Of a DNA stretch of 64,000 nucleotides, positions 1-8,284 are shown one piece after another. Where the stretch lies: contig UQKD01000007.1 of the NCBI GenBank assembly GCA_900541585.1, positions 1-64,000 of the forward strand, read 5' to 3'. Source of the DNA: an uncultured Alistipes sp. (GTDB taxonomy: Bacteria > Bacteroidota > Bacteroidia > Bacteroidales > Rikenellaceae). The notes beneath the pieces are model-generated. The model ran no database searches and was not told the origin of the DNA. It saw only the letters and a list, made by a program, of their open reading frames with translations. Both the position numbers and the translations under genes were made by a program. The stretch's first letter is position 1. Each line of letters opens with the position of its first letter.

Positions 1-79
1 GTGCGCCCCCGCGAATAGGCGCCCGTTTCGAACGTTAGACGGGACGAAGTAGGCAAAGCCATCTGTCGGAGAGTTTTTG

Positions 80-159
80 GTACTTTTTGCGGCCAAAAAG
101 TACAAAGAAACCCAACAGTCGAAGACTGCGTTTGCTACCTTTTGCCACCAAAAGGTAGC
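80..159. repeat. Two perfect short inverted repeats in the first 295 bases
   Basis: The first 295 bases hold no convincing gene. They carry two perfect hairpins with 4-nt loops. GTACTTTTTG (80-89) pairs with CAAAAAGTAC (94-103), and GCTACCTTTTG (134-144) pairs with CAAAAGGTAGC (149-159). Hairpins of this look are scattered through many Bacteroidetes genomes. They lack a following T-run, so I read them as repeats rather than normal terminators. Confidence 0.6.
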
Positions 160-230
160 TATACCCCTCGGGCGAAACCCTCCGTTTTCAAATCAGGGAA
201 TCATCGGATCAGGATATTTTCCATAGGAAA

Positions 231-262
231 TTTGTTTTATTGGAAAATATTTTATATCTTTG
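231..262 (+). promoter_or_regulatory. Bacteroidetes-type promoter of the thioredoxin unit
   Basis: TTTG at 231-234 fits the -33 element. TATCTTTG at 255-262 fits the -7 element TAnnTTTG, with 20 nt between. Transcription would start near 269, giving a leader of roughly 27 nt before the thioredoxin ATG. Confidence 0.65.
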
Positions 263-295
263 CATCGTTATTGATAGAGAACAATTAAAAACACC

Positions 296-745
296 ATGAG
301 AAAACTGCTTTTTACGGCGCTCGCACTTCTGGCATTCACGGCCGGAAGCCAGGCACAGACAAACAACAAAAACACGAAGAATATGAAAACGACCGCAATG
401 ACCAAAGCCGACTTTCTGAAGAAGGTCGCCGATTACGAGAAGAATCCCCAGGAATGGAAATACCTCGGTGACAAACCGGCCCTGATCGACTTCTACGCCT
501 CGTGGTGCGGCCCCTGCAAGGCCCTCGCACCGGTACTCGAAGAACTGGCCGCCGAATACGGGGACCAGATCCACATCTACAAGATCAACACCGAAGAGGA
601 GCAGGAGCTTGCCGCAGCGTTCGGCATCCGTTCGATCCCCACGCTGCTGTTCATCCCGATGGAAGGCAAACCCCAGATGGCCCAGGGCGCTCTGCCCAAG
701 GCTTCGCTCAAGGAGGCTATCGACAAAGTGATGCTGGGCAAATAA
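296..745 (+). CDS. Exported thioredoxin-fold protein
   Basis: 149 aa. Residues 1-20 look like a Sec signal peptide (MRK, a hydrophobic stretch, then GSQAQ), so the protein should act in the periplasm. The thioredoxin fold follows, with the redox pair C71-G-P-C74 in the context YASWCGPCK and the cis-proline loop SIPTL near residue 118. It probably exchanges thiols or reduces disulfides outside the cytoplasm. Its stop codon overlaps the start of the small 4Fe-4S gene (TAATG), so the two are translationally coupled. The start follows a good promoter with a short leader. Its specific partner cannot be told from sequence. Confidence 0.9.
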   Translation: MRKLLFTALALLAFTAGSQAQTNNKNTKNMKTTAMTKADFLKKVADYEKNPQEWKYLGDKPALIDFYASWCGPCKALAPVLEELAAEYGDQIHIYKINTEEEQELAAAFGIRSIPTLLFIPMEGKPQMAQGALPKASLKEAIDKVMLGK

Positions 746-939
746 TGGCGTTGACGGTCGACGCCCTGCTATGCCCGCAGGACCACCGCTGCCCGCTGAT
801 TCCGATATGTCCCGCAGGTGCGATCACGCAGGAGGGAAACGCCCTCCCGCTGATCGATCCCGGGAAATGCATCGAATGCGGCAAATGCGTGAAACACTGC
901 GGCATGCAGGCGGTATATAAAGTGAAGAAACATGGATAA
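745..939 (+). CDS. Small 4Fe-4S ferredoxin-like protein
   Basis: 64 aa. The second half has the canonical cluster motif CIECGKCVKHC (C-x2-C-x2-C-x3-C). The first half has a divergent Cys set, CPQDHRCPLIPICPAG, with 5-residue spacings, so one regular cluster is certain and a second is uncertain. It starts inside the stop of the thioredoxin gene and its own 3' end overlaps the MarR gene by 8 nt, which points to one operon. It may be an electron carrier or a redox sensor working with the thioredoxin and regulator. It could also accept electrons from the indolepyruvate oxidoreductase encoded 1.4 kb downstream, but that is inference. Confidence 0.8.
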   Translation: MALTVDALLCPQDHRCPLIPICPAGAITQEGNALPLIDPGKCIECGKCVKHCGMQAVYKVKKHG

Positions 940-1285
940 GCTTTGTAGGATCCGCGACCTGCAGCGCGCCGTGCACCAGTTCGAAGCGGCGTTCGAAAAA
1001 CGCTACGGCATCTGCCTGAACGAAGGCATGACGCTGTGCAGTCTCTCGAAAACCGAGCGTCTCTGCCCGGGAGAGCTGGGCGAACTGCTGGGCCTCACGC
1101 CCTCGAACACCTCGAAAGTGCTCCGCTCGGTGGAACAGAAAGGGCTGGTGACCCGGGAACTCTGCAGCGAGGACCGGCGCCAGATGTACTACTCACTCAC
1201 GCAACAAGGACGCGAACTGCTCGCTTCGGTCAGCTGCCGGGAGGTGGAAACACCCGAAATCCTGCGCGACTGGCTCTGCGGGTAG
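932..1285 (+). CDS. MarR-family transcriptional regulator
   Basis: 117 aa, near the short end for the family. A winged helix-turn-helix runs from about residue 30 to 95: the recognition-helix region reads LGLTPSNTSKVLRSVEQKGLV and is followed by a wing with EDRRQMYYSLT. The N-terminus contains two Cys and further Cys occur at residues 29, 36, 45 and near the C-terminus. With the thioredoxin and Fe-S genes upstream this makes redox-responsive control plausible but unproven. It is the last gene of the overlapping three-gene unit and is followed by a strong hairpin terminator. Confidence 0.82.
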   Translation: MDKLCRIRDLQRAVHQFEAAFEKRYGICLNEGMTLCSLSKTERLCPGELGELLGLTPSNTSKVLRSVEQKGLVTRELCSEDRRQMYYSLTQQGRELLASVSCREVETPEILRDWLCG

Positions 1286-1308
1286 AACGTGACGCAACCA
1301 AACACAGC

Positions 1309-1338
1309 AAACGGCTGTCTCTTCGGGGACAGCCGTTT
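1309..1338. terminator. Bidirectional hairpin terminator
   Basis: AAACGGCTGTC (1309-1319) pairs perfectly with GACAGCCGTTT (1328-1338) around an 8-nt loop containing TTCGGG. It sits between two convergent genes, the MarR gene and the GntR gene, and can serve both. Confidence 0.8.
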
Positions 1339-1361
1339 GTCATTTCGGGGCGGCGGGACCG

Positions 1362-2066
1362 CTATTCGAGGAAATGGTTCTCATCGTTGAAGGCCGCTGC
1401 GAATTCGCTCAGCGACTTGAGGTGGCGGCGCTGCATCGCAACGGCCCCCTCCTCGTCCTTCTCTCGGACGCAGCGCAGCAGTTCGCGGTGCTCGAAATAG
1501 ACCTCCTCCTGCGGAACCGTGCAGACGCGGTAACGCTGGTAATAACGCAGCACATCGGGCGTGATGACCAGCAGCATCGACGCGATCACCGGATTGTGCG
1601 CCCCGCGGGCCAGCGCCTGGTGGTAGGCGAAGTCCTTCGAAACACGCTCCTCGGTATAGAATTTCGCCTCGCACTCCTCCAGCGCCCGTTCGATGTTCTC
1701 CAGGTCCTCCGCCGTGCGGTTGCGGGCACAGAGCTTGATGGCCTCGATTTCGAGCAGCACACGCACGTAGACCAGCGACGCGAAGTCGTACTGTCCGATC
1801 TGCAGCGCGTCGGTGATCATGCGTTCGAGCACCTGCATCTTCTCCTGCGCGACCACCGTACCGCTCTGGGGAAAGGTCTGGACGATGCCGTAAAATTCGA
1901 GTTTCTGGAACGCCGCACGCACATGGGCGCGGCCGACGCCCAGCATGTCGGCCAGCCGCCGCTCGGCCGGGAGGCGTTCGCCCGGCTGCAAACGGCCGGA
2001 ATAAAGCTCGTTCTTAATGTATTTCAGGACGGTTTCCACCTGTTTGATGTTCGGCGAGTTGTTCAT
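1362..2066 (-). CDS. GntR-family (FadR subfamily) transcriptional regulator
   Basis: 234 aa. The N-terminal winged helix (about residues 10-75) contains the GntR signature LQPGERLPAERRLADMLGV followed by RAHVRAAFQKLE. Residues of about 90-220 form an all-helical FCD-type ligand domain with the expected acidic and His positions (for example YHQALARGAHN). Such regulators usually bind a carboxylate metabolite. It is transcribed divergently from the indolepyruvate oxidoreductase operon with 297 bases between, so it very likely controls that operon, perhaps sensing an aryl-pyruvate or arylacetate. Confidence 0.88.
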   Translation of the reverse strand: MNNSPNIKQVETVLKYIKNELYSGRLQPGERLPAERRLADMLGVGRAHVRAAFQKLEFYGIVQTFPQSGTVVAQEKMQVLERMITDALQIGQYDFASLVYVRVLLEIEAIKLCARNRTAEDLENIERALEECEAKFYTEERVSKDFAYHQALARGAHNPVIASMLLVITPDVLRYYQRYRVCTVPQEEVYFEHRELLRCVREKDEEGAVAMQRRHLKSLSEFAAAFNDENHFLE

Positions 2067-2085
2067 GAGTTATTCGTTTGAAGCA

Positions 2086-2116
2086 CAAAGATCGCAAAAA
2101 AACCAATCAAACCAAA
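2086..2116 (-). promoter_or_regulatory. Possible promoter of the GntR regulator
   Basis: On the minus strand TTTG (2116-2113) and GATCTTTG (2093-2086) lie 19 nt apart. The -7 element deviates from TAnnTTTG at its first base, so this is a tentative call. Confidence 0.4.
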
Positions 2117-2307
2117 TAATTCCGGCGATTTCGTAACCGCCCCGCAGATTCCACTCCGCAAAGTCCCCGCCTTCGGGAAAAGCGGAAGAGCCGGAGACAG
2201 ACCGCTCGGCGGCCCGGCCGCATTTTACATTTTTCAACCAAAAATCGGCTTGAAAACTATACTTATTCCCGATTCAGGCCGAAGGCGTGATAAATCGTCG
2301 CCAAAGA

Positions 2308-2337
2308 TTGGATTTTAATTAAATTTTCCTAAATTTG
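2308..2337 (+). promoter_or_regulatory. Promoter of the indolepyruvate oxidoreductase operon
   Basis: TTG at 2308-2310 and TAAATTTG at 2330-2337 with 19 nt between match the Bacteroidetes -33/-7 pattern. The ATG lies 26 nt downstream of the -7 element. The AT-rich stretch 2310-2345 may include the operator of the divergent GntR regulator. The rest of 2067-2307 shows no gene. Confidence 0.65.
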
Positions 2338-2363
2338 TAAAAAGTGAAACAGACCGTAAACTC

Positions 2364-3959
2364 ATGGCAAAACGAGAACTCTTACTCGGAGACGAAGCCC
2401 TCGCACTGGGGGCCCTCCACGCGGGACTGTCGGGCGTCTATGCCTATCCGGGCACACCCTCGACCGAAATCACGGAATACATCCAGCAACATCCCCTCGC
2501 CGCAGAACGGGGTGTACACCGCACCTGGTCGTCGAACGAGAAGACGGCCATGGAGGAGGCGCTCGGCATGTCGTTCGCCGGCAAGCGCGCGCTGGTCTGC
2601 ATGAAGCACGTGGGGCTGAACGTGGCGGCCGACGCCTTCGTCAACGCGGCGATGACCGGGGCCAACGGCGGACTGGTGGTCGTGGCGGCCGACGACCCCT
2701 CGATGCACTCGTCGCAGAACGAGCAGGATTCGCGTTTCTACGGGAAATTCGCCCTCGTGCCGACCTTCGAACCGGCGGACCAGCAGGAGGCATACGAAAT
2801 GGCGAAGGCCGCCTTCGATCTCTCGGAACATTACCGGATTCCGGTACTGATGCGGCTGACGACCCGCATGGCCCATTCGCGGGCCGCGGTCGAGACGGGC
2901 GAGGCACGCGCCGAAAACCCGTTGAGCCATCCCGAACAGCCCCGCCAGTGGGTGCTGATGCCGGGAAACTCGCGCGTGCGGTACAAGACGCTGCTGGAGG
3001 ATTACGCCCGGCTGGAGGAGGAGTCCGCCGCCAGCCCGTTCAATGCCTGCACGGAAGGTCCGGACAAACGGCTGGGCATCGTCGCCTGCGGCATCGCACA
3101 CAACTACCTGATGGAGAACTACCCCGACGGATGCCCGCACCCGGTGCTGAAGATCGCGCAGTACCCGCTGCCCCGCGACCTCGTGCGGCGCATCGCCGCC
3201 GAATGCGGCACGCTGCTGATCCTCGAAGAGGGACAGCCCGTCGTGGAGGAGGCCGTCCGGGGCGTGCTTCCCAGTCCCCTGGCGATCCGCGGACGCCTGA
3301 CCGGCGAACTGCCCCGCACCGGGGAGCTGACGCCCGACAGCGTGCGCGCGGCCCTCGGCATGGCGCCCCGCCGGACGCACGCCGCGAGCGAGATCGTCGT
3401 CGCCCGTCCGCCCGCGCTCTGCCAGGGATGCGGACACCGCGACATGTACACCGCGCTGACGGAGGTGCTCCGCGAGGAATACCCCGCAGGCAAGGTGTTC
3501 AGCGACATCGGATGCTACACGCTGGGGTGGCTGGCGCCGTTGCACGCCATCGACACGTGCGTCGACATGGGGGCCTCGATCACCATGGCCAAGGGCGCGG
3601 CCGACGCCGGACAGCACCCTTCGGTGGCCGTGATCGGCGACTCGACCTTCACCCACTCGGGCATGACGGGTCTGCTGGATGCCGTGAACGAACGGGCGGA
3701 CATCACCGTCATCATCTCGGACAACCTCACGACGGGCATGACCGGCGGGCAGGATTCGGCCGGAACGGGCCGTCTGGAACAGATATGCGCCGGCATCGGC
3801 GTCGACCCGGCGCACATCCGCACGGTCGTGCCGCTGCCCAAGAACCGCGAGGAGATGAAGGCGATGATCCGCGAGGAGATCGCCTACCAGGGCGTCTCGG
3901 TGATCATCCCGCGCCGAGAGTGTATCCAGACGGCCAAGAGAAAGAACGCAACGAAATAA
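2364..3959 (+). CDS. iorA: Indolepyruvate:ferredoxin oxidoreductase, alpha subunit
   Basis: 531 aa. This is the thiamine-diphosphate subunit that oxidatively decarboxylates aryl-pyruvates to arylacetyl-CoA and reduces ferredoxin. The N-terminal pyrimidine-binding domain reads GVYAYPGTPSTEI. The C-terminal half has QGCGHRDMYTAL near residue 352 and the ThDP/Mg motif GDSTFTHSG near residue 425, with SDNLTTGMTGGQ after it. The protein ends right after IIPRRECIQTAKRK, where archaeal IorA continues into a two-cluster ferredoxin domain of CxxCxxC motifs; that domain is absent here. It needs IorB (4156) and an external electron acceptor. First gene of an operon under the divergent GntR regulator. 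Confidence 0.9.
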   Translation: MAKRELLLGDEALALGALHAGLSGVYAYPGTPSTEITEYIQQHPLAAERGVHRTWSSNEKTAMEEALGMSFAGKRALVCMKHVGLNVAADAFVNAAMTGANGGLVVVAADDPSMHSSQNEQDSRFYGKFALVPTFEPADQQEAYEMAKAAFDLSEHYRIPVLMRLTTRMAHSRAAVETGEARAENPLSHPEQPRQWVLMPGNSRVRYKTLLEDYARLEEESAASPFNACTEGPDKRLGIVACGIAHNYLMENYPDGCPHPVLKIAQYPLPRDLVRRIAAECGTLLILEEGQPVVEEAVRGVLPSPLAIRGRLTGELPRTGELTPDSVRAALGMAPRRTHAASEIVVARPPALCQGCGHRDMYTALTEVLREEYPAGKVFSDIGCYTLGWLAPLHAIDTCVDMGASITMAKGAADAGQHPSVAVIGDSTFTHSGMTGLLDAVNERADITVIISDNLTTGMTGGQDSAGTGRLEQICAGIGVDPAHIRTVVPLPKNREEMKAMIREEIAYQGVSVIIPRRECIQTAKRKNATK

Positions 3960-4155
3960 TTTATAGCCAATTCATGCCGGGAAAGCGAACGATGACAGGC
4001 CCATCGAGCGGCTGAACCCCGACAGGTCCCCACATAAAGCCCGCGCCGGAGACGGGAGTTCGGGGGAGGGTCAGATTTCCAAACGGCGCCGAAGGCGGCG
4101 AGACTGCAACAGCCGACGGAACGAGCACAGCACAAAAAACCAAAAACGTAGTGAT

Positions 4156-4743
4156 ATGAAACGCGACATCATCCTCTCGGGCGTAGGAGGTCAGGGAATC
4201 CTCTCGATCGCCGCCGTCATCGGACGGGCCGCCCTCGAAGACGGGCTCCATATCAAACAGGCCGAGGTCCACGGCATGAGCCAGCGCGGCGGCGACGTGC
4301 AGTCGAACCTGCGCATCGGCACTTCGGCCATCCGTTCGGACCTCATCCCGCGCGGCGCGGCCGACCTCATCGTCTCGATGGAGCCGATGGAGGCGCTGCG
4401 CTACCTGCCGTGGCTGGCCCACGACGGATGGGTGATCACCGACACCACACCGCTGGTCAACATCCCGAACTATCCGGACGGCGAGGCCCTGCGGCGCGAA
4501 CTGGAACAACTCCCGCACGTCGTGGCCCTCGACGCGGATGCCGTCGCCAAAGCCGCCATGGCGCCCCGCTCGGCCAACATGGCGCTGCTGGGAGCCGCCG
4601 CGCCGCTGCTCGGGATCGACGCCGCGAAGCTGGAGGCAGGCATCCGCGCCATCTTCGCCCGCAAGGGCGGACAGGTCGTCGAAACGAACCTCGCGGCGTT
4701 CCGTGCCGGCTGCGAAGCGGCCCAAAAACAGGCAAAGCCATGA
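4156..4743 (+). CDS. iorB: Indolepyruvate:ferredoxin oxidoreductase, beta subunit
   Basis: 195 aa, the gamma-type 2-oxoacid oxidoreductase domain that binds CoA and completes the IorAB enzyme. Visible family features are the N-terminal GVGGQGILSIAAVIG, the segment EVHGMSQRGGDVQS, and SANMALLGAAAPLLG near the C-terminus. It follows iorA after a 196-base spacer of unusual composition without a clear promoter, then overlaps the next gene by ATGA. So it is translated with the aminotransferase, and the three act on the same substrates. Confidence 0.9.
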   Translation: MKRDIILSGVGGQGILSIAAVIGRAALEDGLHIKQAEVHGMSQRGGDVQSNLRIGTSAIRSDLIPRGAADLIVSMEPMEALRYLPWLAHDGWVITDTTPLVNIPNYPDGEALRRELEQLPHVVALDADAVAKAAMAPRSANMALLGAAAPLLGIDAAKLEAGIRAIFARKGGQVVETNLAAFRAGCEAAQKQAKP

Positions 4744-6050
4744 AAATTCCGTTCGACAGGTCCTGCCTGCACTCCGCGCTGGAGCGGATGGACATCGCAG
4801 ACATCGCGCAGGCCACGATCCGCCAGTCGGGCGACATCGCCCGCATGATGGAGCGCGACACGGGCGTGGAGTTCCTCCACCTCGAAATGGGCGTGCCGGG
4901 ACTGCCGCCCGAACGGGCGGGCGTCGAGGCCGAACGCGCGGCCCTGCAGGCGGGCGTCGCATCGCAGTATCCCAACATGTTCGGCATCCCGGAGCTCAAG
5001 ACGCAGGCCTCGCGGTTCCTCAAGGCGTTCCTCGACGTCGACATCGCCCCGCAGGGCTGCATTCCGACCGTCGGATCGATGCAGGGCAGCTTCACCACCT
5101 TCCTGCTCTGCTCGCAGCTCGACCCGGCCAAAAGGAAGATTCTTTTCATCGATCCCGGATTCCCCGTGCAGCGCAGTCAGGTACGCATCCTCGGCATCCC
5201 TTCGGAATCGTTCGACATCTACGATTACAGGGACGAAAAACTGGGACCGAAGATCGAGAGTTTCCTCGCCGCGGGCGACGTGGCGGCCATCGTCTACTCG
5301 AACCCCAACAACCCGGCGTGGATCTGCCTCACGGAGGACGAACTGCGCACGATCGGGGAGCTGGCCACGCGGTACGACGCCATCGTCATCGAGGACCTCG
5401 CCTATCTCTGCATGGACTTCCGCAAACCGCTGGGACGGCCTTTCGAAGCCCCCTACCAGACTTCGGTGGCGCGTTACACAAAGAATTACATCCTGCTGGT
5501 CTCCGGATCGAAGATATTCAGCTACGCCGGGCAGCGGATCGCCGTGGCGGCGATCTCCGACACGCTTTTCCGCCGCGAATACCCGGCCCTGCGCCGGCGT
5601 TACAACATCGGACGGCTGGGCGACGCCTACGTGCTGGTCTTTCTCTACGCCGCCTCGTCCGGCACGAGCCACTCGGCACAGCACGCCCTGGCGGCGATGT
5701 TCCGCGCGGCGGCCGACGGCGAACTGGACTTCGTGGGCGAAGCCTCGGAGTACGCCCGGCGCGCCCGGCTGACCAAGAAGACGTTCCTCCGCCACGGATT
5801 CCGCATCGTCTACGACAAGGACCGCGGCGAGCAGGTCAGCGACGGATTCTTCTACACGGTCGGCTACGGCGCGATGACCAGCGCCGAACTGTTGGGCGAA
5901 CTGCTGCTCTACGGCGTCTGCGCCATCTCGCTCACCTCGACCGGCAGCCGCCAGCACGGCATCCGGGTCTGCGTCTCGCAGATGAACCGCCCCGAACAAT
6001 TCGAAATGCTCGAAGAACGGCTGCGGGTATTTGCCGAAAACCATAAATAA
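4740..6050 (+). CDS. PLP-dependent class I/II aminotransferase
   Basis: 436 aa. The fold-type I core includes the cofactor-ring contact YSNPNNPAWIC, the Asp/Tyr region VIEDLAYLCMD and the Schiff-base lysine in SGSKIFSYAGQRIA near residue 259. The ATG at 4740 overlaps the iorB stop (ATGA), which fixes the start. Its place between the two IOR subunits and a CoA-hydrolase suggests that it transaminates Phe, Tyr or Trp to the corresponding aryl-pyruvate. Direct proof of aromatic specificity is not visible in the sequence. Confidence 0.85.
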   Translation: MKIPFDRSCLHSALERMDIADIAQATIRQSGDIARMMERDTGVEFLHLEMGVPGLPPERAGVEAERAALQAGVASQYPNMFGIPELKTQASRFLKAFLDVDIAPQGCIPTVGSMQGSFTTFLLCSQLDPAKRKILFIDPGFPVQRSQVRILGIPSESFDIYDYRDEKLGPKIESFLAAGDVAAIVYSNPNNPAWICLTEDELRTIGELATRYDAIVIEDLAYLCMDFRKPLGRPFEAPYQTSVARYTKNYILLVSGSKIFSYAGQRIAVAAISDTLFRREYPALRRRYNIGRLGDAYVLVFLYAASSGTSHSAQHALAAMFRAAADGELDFVGEASEYARRARLTKKTFLRHGFRIVYDKDRGEQVSDGFFYTVGYGAMTSAELLGELLLYGVCAISLTSTGSRQHGIRVCVSQMNRPEQFEMLEERLRVFAENHK

Positions 6051-6057
6051 GACCACT

Positions 6058-7353
6058 ATGCGCCTTACGACTGCCGCGGAGGCGGTAAAACTCATCCGAT
6101 CCAACGACAGCGTCTACATCCAGGGCAGCACCTCGATTCCCGAAGTGCTCGTGGCGGCCATGACCGAACGGGGCTGCGAACTGGAACATGTGACGGTCTA
6201 TTCGGCCTTCGCCGTGGGAGCCTTCGACGCCCCCTACTGCCGCCCCGAATACCGCGAGTCGTTCCTCGTCAACAGTCTGTTCGTGGCCAACAATATCCGC
6301 CGGTGGCTGGCCGACGGCTACGGGCAGACCATTCCGGCCTTTCTGGGCGAAATCCCCGCGCTGTTCCGCGACGGCACGCTGCCTCTCGACGTCGCGCTCA
6401 TCAACGTCTCGCCGCCCGACGCCGAAGGCTACTGCTCGTTCGGCGTCTCGGCCGACCTGGCGGTTTCGGCCGTGGAGTGCGCCAAGACCGTCATCGCACA
6501 GGTCAACAAGGCGATGCCCTACTCCTACGGCGATGCCGTGATCCACTCCTCGCGCCTGGCCGCAGCCGTAGAGGTCGACTCCCCGCTGGTGGAGGTCCCG
6601 ACGGCCGTGCCCACGGAGACCGAGCTTCGGATCGGCAGCTATATCGCCGAACTGATTCCCGACGGAGCGACGTTGCAGATCGGTGTGGGCGGCATTCCGA
6701 ACGCCGTGCTGGGCGCCCTCGGCGGCCACCGGCATCTGGGGCTGCACACCGAGGCGATGACCGACGGCGTACTGCCGCTGCTGGAAAGCGGCGTGATCGA
6801 CAACTCGCAGAAGGCGGTGATGCCCGGCGTGACGGTGGCCTCGCTGGCCCTCGGCTCGCGCCGGCTCTACGGCTACATGGACTACCGCAAGGATCTGGTG
6901 ATGAAGGATGTGGCATGGACCAACGATCCGTTCCGCATCCGGCAAAACCCGCGCGTCATGGCCATCAATTCGGCTGTCGAAGTGGACCTCACGGGACAGG
7001 TGTGCGCCGACTCGGTCGGAATGCGCATTATCTCGGGCGTGGGCGGCCAGCACGATTTCATGTACGGCGGGGCGCTGTCCGAGGGCGGCAAGACCTTCAT
7101 CGCCATCCCGTCCACGACCCCCAAGGGCGAATCGAAAATCAGGGCGCTGTTGTCGCCCGGCGCGGGCGTCGTGACGACACGCCACATGGTCCAGCACGTC
7201 GTCACCGAATACGGCGTGGCGCACCTGCGGGGCCGCAACCTCGCCGAGCGCGCCCGGGCGCTGATCGCCGTGGCGCACCCCTCGGTCCGCGAGGAACTGG
7301 AACGCGCCGCAGCGCAACGCTTCGGCTACTCGTTCCTGCGGCTCAAAGCATAA
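6058..7353 (+). CDS. Acetyl-CoA hydrolase/transferase family protein
   Basis: 431 aa from the ATG at 6058; an in-frame ATG at 6031 would run back into the aminotransferase gene and is less likely. Class I CoA-transferase features are GVGGIPNAVLGAL near residue 208, LGLHTEAMTDG near residue 230 with the presumed catalytic Glu, GGQHDFMYGGALSEGGK, and EYGVAHLRGR near the C-terminus. In this operon it can release free arylacetate from arylacetyl-CoA or pass the CoA to acetate. Relatives are 4-hydroxybutyrate and acetate CoA-transferases, so substrate choice is inferred from context. A hairpin terminator follows directly. Confidence 0.87.
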   Translation: MRLTTAAEAVKLIRSNDSVYIQGSTSIPEVLVAAMTERGCELEHVTVYSAFAVGAFDAPYCRPEYRESFLVNSLFVANNIRRWLADGYGQTIPAFLGEIPALFRDGTLPLDVALINVSPPDAEGYCSFGVSADLAVSAVECAKTVIAQVNKAMPYSYGDAVIHSSRLAAAVEVDSPLVEVPTAVPTETELRIGSYIAELIPDGATLQIGVGGIPNAVLGALGGHRHLGLHTEAMTDGVLPLLESGVIDNSQKAVMPGVTVASLALGSRRLYGYMDYRKDLVMKDVAWTNDPFRIRQNPRVMAINSAVEVDLTGQVCADSVGMRIISGVGGQHDFMYGGALSEGGKTFIAIPSTTPKGESKIRALLSPGAGVVTTRHMVQHVVTEYGVAHLRGRNLAERARALIAVAHPSVREELERAAAQRFGYSFLRLKA

Positions 7354-7357
7354 ACCC

Positions 7358-7389
7358 CGGCCCGGTTCCCCGAAAAGGCCGGGCTTTTT
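7358..7389 (+). terminator. Rho-independent terminator of the ior operon
   Basis: GCCCGG (7360-7365) pairs with CCGGGC (7379-7384) and is followed by TTTTTA. It ends the iorA-CoA-hydrolase operon just before the HAD phosphatase gene. Confidence 0.7.
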
Positions 7390-7398
7390 ATAAGTAAT

Positions 7399-8052
7399 AT
7401 GTACAGGAAATACCTCTTTTTCGACCTCGACGGCACGCTGACCGACCCCATGCAGGGTATCACCCGCTCGGTGCGGTACGCCCTGCGCCACTTCGGCATC
7501 GAAGTGGCGGACCTCCGGGAATTAACCCCTTTCATCGGACCGCCGCTCGCGGACTCCTTCAAAGAACGGTACGGCATGACCGACACGGAAGCCGAGACGG
7601 CCGTCGCCAAATACCGGGAATACTATGCCCCGAAGGGCATCTTCGAGAACGAAGTCTATCCCGGAATCCCAAGCCTGCTGGCCGACACGGCCGCCGCGGG
7701 TTGCGTGAACGTGATGGCCACCTCGAAGCCGACGCCCTTCGCCCGGCAGATCGCCGCACATTTCGGCCTCGAACCCTACTTCCGGCTGATCAGCGGCAGC
7801 ACGCTCGACGGCCGCCGCACGACCAAGGCCGACGTGATCCGCCATGCGCTCGGAGAGTTGGAGATCGCCCCGCGCGAAGCCGTGATGATCGGCGACCGCC
7901 GCTACGACGTGGAAGGGGCCGCCGAAACGGGACTCGACTCGATCGCCGCAGGCTGGGGATACGCCCAGCCCGGCGAACTGGAAGCCGCGCACCCCGGCTG
8001 TTTCGCTCCCGATGTCGCGGCGCTCCGCCGCCTGCTTCTCGGTCCCGCCTAA
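7399..8052 (+). CDS. HAD-superfamily hydrolase, phosphoglycolate-phosphatase-like
   Basis: 217 aa. HAD motif I is FFDLDGTLTD (residues 7-16), motif II is the Thr-Ser in MATSKPTPF, the conserved Lys lies in TTKADVI, and motif IV is MIGDRRYDVEGA. The helical cap between motifs I and II is the C1 type of the Gph/PpaX group. It is likely a small-molecule phosphatase of the cytoplasm. It starts 9 bases after a terminator, so it is not part of the upstream operon. The substrate is not predictable. Confidence 0.85.
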   Translation: MYRKYLFFDLDGTLTDPMQGITRSVRYALRHFGIEVADLRELTPFIGPPLADSFKERYGMTDTEAETAVAKYREYYAPKGIFENEVYPGIPSLLADTAAAGCVNVMATSKPTPFARQIAAHFGLEPYFRLISGSTLDGRRTTKADVIRHALGELEIAPREAVMIGDRRYDVEGAAETGLDSIAAGWGYAQPGELEAAHPGCFAPDVAALRRLLLGPA

Positions 8053-8158
8053 AAAACGGGATTCGCAGGCGATGGCAGGCCGGAACGTTTCGAACCTGAA
8101 CCGGCACTTATCAGATAACCCGGCAGAGCCGCTGACGATCTGTAAGCGCACCCTTATC

Positions 8159-8228
8159 GGGGGGGGGTAACATTTTATTGATTTTCGATAAAAATAAATT
8201 GTTTTTCACGATTTCTTTATTACCTTTG
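8159..8228 (+). promoter_or_regulatory. Promoter of the efflux operon with an upstream G9 run
   Basis: TTG at 8199-8201 and TACCTTTG at 8221-8228 with 19 nt between form a good promoter. A run of nine G (8159-8167) lies about 31 nt upstream of the -33 element. Nothing else in 8053-8284 looks like a gene. Confidence 0.65.
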
Positions 8229-8284
8229 TCCCGAAGCGCGTAACAAACCGTTACCCCGGTAAACCTCACTCGGCCTGCGGACGT

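Noticed and set aside
2382..3815. Long antisense frame within iorA
   Set aside because: It is antisense to a clear enzyme gene and is rich in Arg/His/Gly as expected for a shadow.
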